A DNA stretch of 64,000 nt from Pseudomonadota bacterium (GTDB taxonomy: Bacteria > Pseudomonadota > Alphaproteobacteria > Sphingomonadales > Sphingomonadaceae). Position numbers and translations under genes: made by a program. The notes under the pieces were generated by a model, which saw only the letters and a list, made by a program, of their open reading frames with translations, did not search any database and was not told the DNA's origin. The DNA lies in the NCBI GenBank assembly GCA_018240895.1, contig JAFEEX010000001.1, positions 33,210 to 97,209 of the forward strand, written 5' to 3'. This document shows, in pieces, positions 7,180 to 14,878 of this stretch. The first letter of the stretch is position 1. Each line of letters opens with the position of its first letter.

Positions 7180-7968
7180 ATGCCTGACGTGTCCGCATTT
7201 GACCTGCCCCATGCCGTTGCCGGCCTGCTGGTCGGGTTTCTGGTGGGGCTTACCGGCGTGGGCGGCGGATCGCTGATGACCCCGCTGCTGGTGCTGGTGT
7301 TCGGGGTCAGCCCGGCAACCGCGGTTGGCACCGATCTGCTCTATGCCGCAATCACCAAGTCGGTCGGCAGCGCGGTGCACGGCGTGCGTGATACAATCGA
7401 CTGGACCATCGTGCGACGCCTGGCCACCGGCAGCCTGCCCGCCGCGATCGTGACGCTGATCTCGCTCAATACCTTCATTCACATCGGCCACAGCGCCAAC
7501 AAGATCATCCTGATCGTGCTGGGCGTGCTGCTGATCCTGACTGCGATCGGTATCCTGTTCCAGCGCAAGCTGCTCGCCTATGGCGCGACGCACCATCCCC
7601 TGGGATCAGACCACGCGCTGGTGCCCACGATCGTTCTGGGCGCAGTGCTGGGCGTTCTGGTTTCGCTGACCTCGGTTGGCGCGGGCGCACTGGGCATGAC
7701 GATTCTGCTGATGCTCTATCGCCGGCTGCCGGTGCAACGGCTGATCGGATCGGACATTGCCCACGCGGTTCCCCTGGCGCTGGTGGCGGGCTTCGGGCAC
7801 TGGGTAATCGGCGGGGTCGACGCGACGCTGCTGGTCAACCTGCTGATGGGATCAATCCCCGGCGTGATTGTCGGCAGCCTGCTTTCCACCCGCGCACCGG
7901 AAAACCTGCTGCGTCCCGCGCTGGCCTTCGTGCTGGTGCTGTCAGGGATCAAGCTGTTGACGCACTAA
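7180..7968 (+). CDS. TauE/SafE family anion exporter (membrane permease)
   Basis: A 262-residue polytopic inner-membrane protein with about eight hydrophobic helices. It has the two internal repeats of the TauE/SafE (DUF81) family, each with a G.GGGSLMTPLLVL- or S.GAGALGMTILLML-type glycine-rich loop. Members export sulfite, sulfonates or other organic anions. The substrate here is unknown because there are no sulfur-metabolism neighbours. GGGGGGA at 7163-7169 serves as the ribosome binding site for ATG 7180. Its last 20 bases overlap the end of the convergent frnE-like gene. Confidence 0.9.
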   Translation: MPDVSAFDLPHAVAGLLVGFLVGLTGVGGGSLMTPLLVLVFGVSPATAVGTDLLYAAITKSVGSAVHGVRDTIDWTIVRRLATGSLPAAIVTLISLNTFIHIGHSANKIILIVLGVLLILTAIGILFQRKLLAYGATHHPLGSDHALVPTIVLGAVLGVLVSLTSVGAGALGMTILLMLYRRLPVQRLIGSDIAHAVPLALVAGFGHWVIGGVDATLLVNLLMGSIPGVIVGSLLSTRAPENLLRPALAFVLVLSGIKLLTH

Positions 7969-8644
7969 GCTCTTTCGCCACCACCCGGCGCAGCGCATTG
8001 GCATAGGCTTCTGACTCCTGCGCGCCGGGGATCAGGTATTTGCCGTTGATCACCATCGCCGGAACGCCGGTAACGTTCAGATCCCAGGCGATCTTTTCTT
8101 CCTCGCGCACGATCCCCGCCAAAGCCGCATCTTCCAGCGCGGCCTCCGCCGCGGCCCGCTCAAACCCGGCGTTCGCCGCAATGTCGATCAGCACTGTGGG
8201 ATCGGAAACGTTGCGGCGCTGCTGGAAATGGGCATCGAAAAAGGCCAGCTTGAGCCGGGTCTGGGCCGCAGCCCCGTGTTCGATCAGCGCCCATTTGAGC
8301 AGGCGGTGCGCGGCAAAGGTGTTCCAGATCCGGGTTGGCGGTTCCTGCCCTTGTCCTTGCCAGCGGAAATCGTAACCGGCCCGGTCACCCGCCGTGATCA
8401 GCCGTTCGCGCCCTTCACCCGCTTGCTCAAGACTGCGGCCATATTTGCGCATCACATGATCGCGCCAGTCCTCGCCCTCGCCGGGCATTTCGGGGTTCAG
8501 CTCAAACGGCAGCCACCGCACCTCGGCCTCTATCTCTCCGTCCAGCGCGGCCAGGCCCTTTTGCAACTGGCTATAGCCGACGATGCACCACGGGCACATC
8601 ACGTCAGACCAGATATCGATGGTGACTTTTGCCGGAGCGTTCAT
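7949..8644 (-). CDS. DsbA-family oxidoreductase, FrnE-like
   Basis: A 231-residue cytosolic thioredoxin-fold protein of the FrnE subfamily. It has no signal peptide and opens VTIDIWSDVMCPWCIVGY, with the redox pair C-P-W-C at about 17-20 and a cis-proline loop GVPAMVING near 190. An all-helical insertion separates the two thioredoxin halves. FrnE proteins act as cytoplasmic disulfide isomerases linked to oxidative-stress tolerance. The ATG overlaps the nudC stop (ATGA), making it the last gene of the mutY-lactamase-nudC-frnE operon. Its end overlaps the convergent TauE gene by 20 bp. Confidence 0.92.
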   Translation of the reverse strand: MNAPAKVTIDIWSDVMCPWCIVGYSQLQKGLAALDGEIEAEVRWLPFELNPEMPGEGEDWRDHVMRKYGRSLEQAGEGRERLITAGDRAGYDFRWQGQGQEPPTRIWNTFAAHRLLKWALIEHGAAAQTRLKLAFFDAHFQQRRNVSDPTVLIDIAANAGFERAAAEAALEDAALAGIVREEEKIAWDLNVTGVPAMVINGKYLIPGAQESEAYANALRRVVAKELSASTA

Positions 8645-9522
8645 TGCGCGATCCACCATTTGAGCAGGTGATGAGCAATAGCATGAGGCGGGGGCGCTAG
8701 GAACCGCCCATCCTCATCCCCGCGCATCGCCGTTTCCACTTCCGCGCGGGTGAACCAGTCCGCCTCTTCCAGCTCGGTATGGTCAATCGTCAGTTCGGCG
8801 CTGTCAGCGCGGGCGAAGCAGCCGATCATCAGGTTGGATGGGAACGGCCAGGGCTGGCTGCCAACATAGGTTACGTCGCGCACCGTCACCCCCGCCTCTT
8901 CCAGAACCTCGCGCGCGACGGCTTCCTCTATGCTTTCGCCCGGTTCGACAAACCCGGCCAGGGTCGAAAAACGGCGGGGCGGAAAGCGGGGCTGGCGGCC
9001 CAACAGCAGTTTCCCCTCATGCTCGACCAGCATGATCGTTACCGGATCAACCCGCGGGAAATGCTCGGCCTTGCAGGCCGGCCCGGTGCAGGTGCGCTGC
9101 CAGCCGCCCTTGGCAAGCGCGGTCGGGCTGCCGCAGCGGGCGCAAAACCGGTGGCGGCAATGCCAATCAACCAGACTGCGCGCCGCGCCATAGATCGCCA
9201 GGTCCGCCGGATCGAGCGCGGTCATGGCCGTCCACAGTCGCGGATTGGGCGGGGCGATCGAACCGATCAGCGCCGGCGATACTTCCGCAAAGCAGCCGCG
9301 CCCGTCGATCAGGCCCAGAAACACCAGTTCCGAATTCTCGTCCGCCTCGGCCAGCGTGCCCCATTCAAGCGTCGATTCGGGCGAGACGGTCGGATCAAGT
9401 CCATCAAGCCGCAGCAGCCGCGCCCGCCAGTTCATCAAGCCGGCGAGTTGCTCCGGATCGGCGCGGATGTGATCGGCCCGGTCCAGCCCTGATCCGGCGA
9501 AAGCCATGGTGCCAATGGTCAC
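8641..9522 (-). CDS. nudC: NAD(+)/NADH pyrophosphatase NudC (RNA decapping type)
   Basis: A 293-residue Nudix hydrolase that cleaves NADH, and NAD caps on RNA, to NMNH and AMP. A zinc ribbon is formed by Cys127, Cys130, Cys145 and Cys150. The Nudix box spans about 190-212 with the REVLEEAGV core, and the NudC-specific SQPWPFPSN motif lies at 222-230. The start is GTG 9522, whose GTGA overlaps the stop of the upstream lactamase-fold gene, implying coupled translation. Its grouping with mutY and a FrnE-like protein suggests a nucleotide/redox damage-control operon. Confidence 0.95.
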   Translation of the reverse strand: MTIGTMAFAGSGLDRADHIRADPEQLAGLMNWRARLLRLDGLDPTVSPESTLEWGTLAEADENSELVFLGLIDGRGCFAEVSPALIGSIAPPNPRLWTAMTALDPADLAIYGAARSLVDWHCRHRFCARCGSPTALAKGGWQRTCTGPACKAEHFPRVDPVTIMLVEHEGKLLLGRQPRFPPRRFSTLAGFVEPGESIEEAVAREVLEEAGVTVRDVTYVGSQPWPFPSNLMIGCFARADSAELTIDHTELEEADWFTRAEVETAMRGDEDGRFLAPPPHAIAHHLLKWWIAQ

Positions 9523-10856
9523 GCGCCCAGCCCCCTGGCCTTCAGGTCGCTGGCCACGGCCTGCGGAAATTCCTTGAGCACCGGCAGCACTTCCTGCGGC
9601 ATATATTGCACGAACAGTCCGGTGCGCAGCCCCAGCCGGGTCTGCGCGAAGCCGACCGTGCCCGCCGCGCCGGACCAGCCGAACAGGCCGGCATCCTTGC
9701 CCCTGCCCACCAATGCGCCAGCGCCGAAATCATAGTCCGCAACCCAGGTATCCTTGATGTCCGCGCCCGGCGGCAGCAGGTTGGACGTGGCAAGCCGCAC
9801 CGCCGCTTCGCCGATCACCCGCTTGCCCTTCACCTTGCCGCCGTTGACGATCATGGCCAGAAACCGGTCATAGTCCGCTGGGCTGGTGACCAGACCCGAT
9901 CCGCCAAAGGCAAACGGCGGATGGCGATAAACCGAGCTGAGCGGCCGATCGATCGGCAGCGGCACCCCGCCCATCAGCGCATAATTGGTTGTCAGCCGCG
10001 ACAGCGCGGTTTCCGGCACGGTGAAAAAGCTGCTGGTCATGCCCAGCGGCATGAACAGACGCTGGTGCAGGAATTCCGCCAGGCTGGGGGTTCCCGCAAT
10101 CCGCGCGATGACGATGCCCAGCACGTCCAGCCCCATCGAATAGCGCCAGCGGGCGCCCGGCTCCGACACCAGCGGAACCGTTGCGGTGCGGCGCAGGAAC
10201 TCGGCCTGATCTGGCGTGGGCGCGCCATCGTTGATGCCCGGCATCGGCAGGTTCGAAACGATCCCGGCATTGACGCCCAGCCGCTTCAATTCGTTGGATA
10301 CCTTGTCCTTGTTCACCCCGGCATAACCCAGCCCTGCCGTATGAGTCAGCAAGTGGCGAATGGTGATCTGCGTCTGCGCCGGGCGGGCTTCCAGCCCCTT
10401 GTGCGGATCAATCGCGACCTGCATCTTCGCAAATTCAGGCGCGAAATCAGCCAGCGGCTGATCCAGCTTCAGCTTGCCGTCCTCAATCAGCATCATCGCC
10501 GCCATGCCGGTAACCGGCTTAGTCATCGAATAGGCGCGGAACAGGCTGCCGGCGCTGTCGGGATCGTGATCGTCAAACCCTTCGCGGCCGCGCGCGATGT
10601 ATTCGGGCGGATTGTCACGCCAGCCCAGCGCGGCGATCATCCCGGGAACCTCCCCGGCGTCGACATATTTGTTGACCAGCGCGGTCACCGCCGGCCACCC
10701 CGCCTGAGCTTTAGCGGCAGTAGCGGCCTGAGCCAGACGGGGCGCGAACGGCAGCGCGGCAATCCCCGCCCCTGCCCCCGCCAGGCCCGCACCGCGCAGC
10801 AGTGACCGGCGCGATAGGGCCGGATTCAGCAAGGCCGGATTATCGTTTTGAAACAC
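9519..10856 (-). CDS. Serine beta-lactamase-fold hydrolase (class C/EstB-like), Tat-exported
   Basis: A 445-residue member of the Beta-lactamase (PF00144) family of esterases, DD-peptidases and related hydrolases. A twin-arginine signal, SRRSLLRGAGLAGAGAGIAAL, covers about 15-45, so it is likely exported folded. The catalytic S-M-T-K (SxxK) is at about 110-113. The second motif is Y-S-M in WRYSMGLD, and HLLTHTAGL is a family landmark. The K-T-G triad is not obvious, replaced by a GWSGAAGT-like segment, as in many esterase-type members. GTG 10856 lies 3 bp after the mutY stop with GGGGAG upstream. True antibiotic hydrolysis is not implied. Confidence 0.88.
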   Translation of the reverse strand: MFQNDNPALLNPALSRRSLLRGAGLAGAGAGIAALPFAPRLAQAATAAKAQAGWPAVTALVNKYVDAGEVPGMIAALGWRDNPPEYIARGREGFDDHDPDSAGSLFRAYSMTKPVTGMAAMMLIEDGKLKLDQPLADFAPEFAKMQVAIDPHKGLEARPAQTQITIRHLLTHTAGLGYAGVNKDKVSNELKRLGVNAGIVSNLPMPGINDGAPTPDQAEFLRRTATVPLVSEPGARWRYSMGLDVLGIVIARIAGTPSLAEFLHQRLFMPLGMTSSFFTVPETALSRLTTNYALMGGVPLPIDRPLSSVYRHPPFAFGGSGLVTSPADYDRFLAMIVNGGKVKGKRVIGEAAVRLATSNLLPPGADIKDTWVADYDFGAGALVGRGKDAGLFGWSGAAGTVGFAQTRLGLRTGLFVQYMPQEVLPVLKEFPQAVASDLKARGLGA

Positions 10857-10859
10857 CAG

Positions 10860-11912
10860 CTATTCTCCCCAATCGGTCCGTGCCAGCGCGATCCGCGCCG
10901 CCTTGGCAAACAGCGTTGGCAGACCCGCTTCGTCAAGCCGGTCAACAGCCCACCATTCACCTTCCGCACCAAGCCTAGAGTAATCGTTTCCCGAATACAG
11001 CATCAATTGCAAATCAAGATCGAAGTGGGTGAAGCTGTGGTGAACCACGCCGCCCGCCTGCCATATGCCGTCAATCGGCGGATCGCCCTGGCCGTCCCCT
11101 CGCGCGCTCCAGCCATCGTCTGGCAGCGCGCGCATTCCGCCCAGCATCCCGCGCGGGGCGCGGCGCACCAGCCAGACCTGCCCGCCGCGCGCCATCCACC
11201 ACGCCTTGCCGCGCCGCACCGGGCGTGGCTTCTTCGCCGCCTTGACCGGGAACCGTTCCGCCCCCTGCGCTCGTCCGGCACAGGCACTGGCCAGCGGGCA
11301 AAGCAGGCAGCGGGGCGACCGCGCGGTGCAGATGGTTGCGCCAAGGTCCATCATCGCCTGGGCAAAATCGCCAGGCCGCACGGCGGGGGTCAGCGCTTCT
11401 GCCCGCGCGCGGATAGCCTTGCGCGCGCCGGGCAGCGGATCGGCAATGGCATAGAGCCGGGCGATCACCCGTTCGACATTGGCGTCAATCACCGTGGCGC
11501 GCCGGCCAAAGGCAATCGCCGCCACCGCCGCCGCAGTATAGGCACCCAGCCCCGGCAAGGCGCGCAGGCCGGCCTCATCCCCGGGAAACACGCCGCCGCG
11601 CGCCGCCACCACGCGGGCGCAGGCCAGCAGGTTGCGTGCCCGCGCGTAATACCCCAGCCCGGCCCAGGCGGCCATCACCTGGGCATCGTCGGCTGCCGCC
11701 AGCGCCTCAACCGTGGGCCAGCGGGCCAGGAACCTGGCGAAATAGGGCGCGACCGCCGCCGTGGTGGTCTGTTGCAGCATGATCTCTGAGAGCCAGACCC
11801 GATAAGGCTCTGGCGGGGACGATCCCGGCGGGCTGCGCCACGGCAGGCTGCGCGCGGCACCATCGTACCATGTCAGCAAATTCTGGCAGATCATCGCGGC
11901 GCTGGCATCCAT
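10860..11912 (-). CDS. mutY: A/G-specific adenine DNA glycosylase MutY
   Basis: Base-excision repair glycosylase that removes adenine mispaired with 8-oxoguanine. The 350-residue protein has the HhH-GPD fold: SEIMLQQTTTAAV with the catalytic Glu, helix-hairpin-helix LPGLGAYTAAAV, and V-I-D-A-N-V-E-R with the catalytic Asp. A [4Fe-4S] loop follows with spacing C-x6-C-x2-C-x5-C. The C-terminal NUDIX-like 8-oxoG recognition domain runs from about 225 and contains HSFTHFDL. It heads the reverse operon with the lactamase-fold, nudC and frnE genes, and is divergent from dciA with a 29-bp gap. Confidence 0.96.
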   Translation of the reverse strand: MDASAAMICQNLLTWYDGAARSLPWRSPPGSSPPEPYRVWLSEIMLQQTTTAAVAPYFARFLARWPTVEALAAADDAQVMAAWAGLGYYARARNLLACARVVAARGGVFPGDEAGLRALPGLGAYTAAAVAAIAFGRRATVIDANVERVIARLYAIADPLPGARKAIRARAEALTPAVRPGDFAQAMMDLGATICTARSPRCLLCPLASACAGRAQGAERFPVKAAKKPRPVRRGKAWWMARGGQVWLVRRAPRGMLGGMRALPDDGWSARGDGQGDPPIDGIWQAGGVVHHSFTHFDLDLQLMLYSGNDYSRLGAEGEWWAVDRLDEAGLPTLFAKAARIALARTDWGE

Positions 11913-11941
11913 CGCCGGGCTATGGCATTGCCGCGCCTGCA

Positions 11942-12475
11942 ATGGAACGGGATCGCAAAAAAACCGCAGTGTCTTCGCGCCGCTATGAGCGGCAGCGCGG
12001 CAGCGGCGTGCGTCCGATTGCCGAACTGATGCCCGAAATCGGCCGCACCGCATTCCGCAAATTCGGCTTTGTCCAGTCCAGCGTGGTAACGCGCTGGCCA
12101 GAGATTGTCGGGGCCACTCACGCACGGGTCTGCACCCCCGAATCGATCCGTTTTCCGCCCGGCGCGAAAAGTGACGGGATCCTGCAACTGGTGGTCGTGC
12201 CGGCTCACGCCCCACTGATCAGCCATGTGGTGCCCGAAATCATGGAGCGGGTGAACCGCTTCTTCGGGTACAAGGCGGTATCCAAGGTAAAGCTGCGGCA
12301 AGGCGCGGTTAAGCCGCCGCCCGTAAAGGAAGCGCCCAGCGCGCCGCCGTCCTTGCGGCCGATCCCGATCGAACTGGGGGAAAGCCTGCGCGACATCGGC
12401 GATCCGGAATTGCGCGCAGTGCTGGAATCGCTTGCCCGCAATCTGGGCACCAAGGAAGAGGATCCGATCCGGTGA
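11942..12475 (+). CDS. dciA: DciA-like DUF721 protein (replicative helicase operator/loader)
   Basis: A 177-residue basic protein with a DUF721/DciA domain at about 20-120 (PIAELMPEIGRTAFRKFGF, W.EIVG..HA..., L.VV..A.L...V..I.ERVNRFFG). DciA interacts with DnaB helicase in bacteria that lack DnaC. The C-terminal tail is Pro-rich and then ends in a short helical segment. ATG 11942 is chosen because an in-frame ATG at 11870 lies inside the divergent mutY. Its stop overlaps the GTG of the following DsbA-like gene (GTGA), so helicase loading and thiol chemistry are translationally linked here, possibly by accident. Confidence 0.85.
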   Translation: MERDRKKTAVSSRRYERQRGSGVRPIAELMPEIGRTAFRKFGFVQSSVVTRWPEIVGATHARVCTPESIRFPPGAKSDGILQLVVVPAHAPLISHVVPEIMERVNRFFGYKAVSKVKLRQGAVKPPPVKEAPSAPPSLRPIPIELGESLRDIGDPELRAVLESLARNLGTKEEDPIR

Positions 12476-13164
12476 AAACCATGTTCCGTTCGCTTGCCCT
12501 GCTGCCGATGGCCGCTCTTTCGCTCGCCACCGGGGCATTCGCCGCCGGCCCGGCCGTCAACTGGAACGCCACGGTTACAGTAACCCCGGCTGGCGGGCAT
12601 ATGTTGGGCAACCCGGCGGCCAAGCTGAAACTGGTGGAATATGTCAGCTATACCTGTTCGCATTGCGCCGCATTCCAGCGCGAATCCGAAGGGCAGCTGC
12701 GACTGGCCTATGTCCGGTCGGGAAAGGTATCGGTAGAGGTGCGCCATATGCTGCGCGATCCGATTGACCTGACCGTGGCGATGCTGACCAATTGCGGCAC
12801 CAAGGACAAGTTCTTCCTGAACCATTCGATGTTCATGCGCAGCCAGAACACCTGGATCGTCCCCATGACCACCGCCAGCGCCGCGCAGCGCTCCCGCTGG
12901 ACCACTGGTGATCTGCGCACACGCAACCGGGCAATCGCCGCCGATTTCCATTTTTACGAAATCATGGAAACGCGCGGATATGACCGCATCACCGTTGATC
13001 GATGCCTTGCCGACAAGGCAATGGCCGAGCGGCTGGGTGCCCAGGCCCAGGCCGGCAGCGAAATCGGGATAACCGGAACGCCTTCCTTCACCCTCAATGA
13101 CGCATTGCTGACAGGCACTTATGAATGGTCTGTCCTGCGCCCGCAAATCGACGCCGCGCTGTAA
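12472..13164 (+). CDS. Exported DsbA-like thiol protein 1 (CSHC)
   Basis: A 230-residue thioredoxin-fold protein with a Sec signal ending near AFA (about 24) and no lipobox. The redox pair is C-S-H-C at Cys62-Cys65. The strand VEYVSYTCSHC and the cis-Pro loop GITGTPSF identify the DsbA/DSBA-like thioredoxin (Thioredoxin_4) family. A start at GTG 12472 overlaps the dciA stop; ATG 12481 is an equally good signal-peptide start. It is the first and most divergent of three consecutive homologues before smc. It probably forms or isomerises periplasmic disulfides. Confidence 0.9.
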   Translation: MKTMFRSLALLPMAALSLATGAFAAGPAVNWNATVTVTPAGGHMLGNPAAKLKLVEYVSYTCSHCAAFQRESEGQLRLAYVRSGKVSVEVRHMLRDPIDLTVAMLTNCGTKDKFFLNHSMFMRSQNTWIVPMTTASAAQRSRWTTGDLRTRNRAIAADFHFYEIMETRGYDRITVDRCLADKAMAERLGAQAQAGSEIGITGTPSFTLNDALLTGTYEWSVLRPQIDAAL

Positions 13165-13194
13165 GCCGCGCCCTGCCCAAACCGGAGACTAGCC

Positions 13195-13953
13195 ATGCCC
13201 CTTTTTGCCTCCCGCAAGCTTGCCATCGCCGCCGCCATCGTCCCGCTCGCGCTGGGTCTGGCCGCCTGCAAGAAGGAGGCCGCCGGCACTGCGACGCTAA
13301 GCGGAGCGCCCATTGCCAAGGTGGCCCCGCCGGCGGGCAAGGCCTGGTCAGAAGTGGTCTCTGCCACGCCTGACGGCGGCTATCGCATGGGCAACCCCGA
13401 TGCACCGATCAAGGTGATCGAATTTGGCGCGCTGTCCTGCTCACACTGCGCGGAATACTCCGAAAAATCGAGCGCGGAGATGCGCTCAACCTTCGTCGAT
13501 TCGGGCCGGGTCAGCTATGAATTGCGGCTGATGCTCAACAACGCGCTGGATATGCCGGCAGCCTTGCTGACCACTTGCGGATCGCCAGACGCCGTCCTGC
13601 CGCTGGCCGATCAGTTCTGGGGCTGGCAGCGCACCATGTTTGACAATATCAAGGCTGCGGGCGATGCCAGACTGAACGCGGTTGGCCAGTTGCCGCGCGA
13701 CAAGCAGGCGGCCGCCATGGCAAGCGTCACCGGGATGGACCAGTTCTTTGCCGCGCGCGGGATTGCGCGCGATCAGGCGGCGATCTGCCTGGCCGATACG
13801 GCAAAGGCAGAGCGGCTGGCCAAGGCCGCCAGCGACTATGCCGAAACCTATCAGATCACCGGCACGCCCACCTTCTACATCAACGGGGCCAAACAGGAAT
13901 TCAACACCTGGGAAATGATGAAGCCCCAGCTTGAAAAGATGGGCGCGCGATAA
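13195..13953 (+). CDS. DsbA-like thiol lipoprotein 2 (CSHC)
   Basis: A 252-residue periplasmic lipoprotein. Its signal ends in the lipobox LAAC with lipidated Cys25, followed by KK. The segment GAPIAKVAPPAGKAW is shared almost exactly with the next gene. The redox site is C-S-H-C at Cys82-Cys85, and the cis-Pro loop reads QITGTPTFYING. Length and layout equal the third copy, so it arose by tandem duplication. The middle copy has diverged around the helical insert. A 136-bp gap with no obvious feature separates it from copy 3. Confidence 0.9.
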   Translation: MPLFASRKLAIAAAIVPLALGLAACKKEAAGTATLSGAPIAKVAPPAGKAWSEVVSATPDGGYRMGNPDAPIKVIEFGALSCSHCAEYSEKSSAEMRSTFVDSGRVSYELRLMLNNALDMPAALLTTCGSPDAVLPLADQFWGWQRTMFDNIKAAGDARLNAVGQLPRDKQAAAMASVTGMDQFFAARGIARDQAAICLADTAKAERLAKAASDYAETYQITGTPTFYINGAKQEFNTWEMMKPQLEKMGAR

Positions 13954-14089
13954 AATTCGCACCCGGCGAACCGGCGCAGCACCGATTCCTGTGGAATAGG
14001 GCGGCATTCGTCGCCAGTGGCGCTTTGAAACGGGGACCGCGCTGGGTTAGCCTCGGGCGATTATCATTCCGATCAGTGCAGGATTCCCC

Positions 14090-14848
14090 ATGACCGCAAC
14101 GCCGCTTCGCCGCCTTGTTCTTGCCGCCGCCATCGCTCCGTTGGCGCTGGGGCTGGCCGCTTGCAAGAAGGACAGCGCCGCACCGGCCGCAACCGGCGGT
14201 GCGCCAATCGCCAAGATTGCCCCGCCCGCCGGCAAGGCCTGGGCCGATGTGGTTTCCGTCACGCCAGAGGGCGGATACCTGATGGGCAACCCGCAGGCGC
14301 CGATCAAGCTGGTTGAATATGGCTCGCTCACCTGCCCGCACTGCGCCGAATTTGCCGAAAAGGCTGCGCCGGAAATCCGCGACACCTTTGTCGCCAGCGG
14401 GCGCGTCAGCTATGAATTCCGTAACTTCATCCGCGATGCGATTGATCTGACCGCAACCCAGCTTACCCATTGCGGATCGCCGGATTCGTTTTTCCCGCTG
14501 ACCGAACAGGTCTTTGCCAACCAGAAAACCTTCTTTGACAAGGCGCAGGCCGCTGGCAAGGCCGCGCAGGACACCGCCTTTGGCCTGCCCGCAGACAAGC
14601 GCGGCCCGGCAATCGGCCAGTTGACCGGCCTGACCGAATTCGTGTCCGCGCGCGGCATTTCAAAGGATCAGGCCAATGCCTGCCTGGCCGATGCGGCCAA
14701 GGCCGACGCCATGGCGGCGCAAGTTACCAAGCAGGCCGATCAGTACCAGATCGAAGGAACGCCGACCTTCCTGATCAACGGCAACAAGCTGGACATCAAC
14801 ACCTGGGAAGCGCTCAAACCCGAGCTTGAGCGGCTCGGCGCGCGCTGA
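14090..14848 (+). CDS. DsbA-like thiol lipoprotein 3 (CPHC)
   Basis: A 252-residue lipoprotein (lipobox LAAC, Cys25) with the canonical DsbA redox motif C-P-H-C at Cys82-Cys85 and the cis-Pro loop QIEGTPTFLING. AGGA upstream of ATG 14090 is the ribosome binding site. The CPHC site predicts a strongly oxidising enzyme, unlike the CSHC copies 1 and 2. It lies 30 bp before smc, an adjacency common in alphaproteobacteria. The native substrates are likely cell-envelope proteins. Confidence 0.93.
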   Translation: MTATPLRRLVLAAAIAPLALGLAACKKDSAAPAATGGAPIAKIAPPAGKAWADVVSVTPEGGYLMGNPQAPIKLVEYGSLTCPHCAEFAEKAAPEIRDTFVASGRVSYEFRNFIRDAIDLTATQLTHCGSPDSFFPLTEQVFANQKTFFDKAQAAGKAAQDTAFGLPADKRGPAIGQLTGLTEFVSARGISKDQANACLADAAKADAMAAQVTKQADQYQIEGTPTFLINGNKLDINTWEALKPELERLGAR

Positions 14849-14878
14849 GCCGGATTTCAGGAGCGAACGGACCGGCAG

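Noticed and set aside
9606-10805. 399-codon + strand frame inside the lactamase-fold gene
   Set aside because: Antisense of a gene with SxxK and Tat motifs; the translation is low-complexity Arg/His/Gln.
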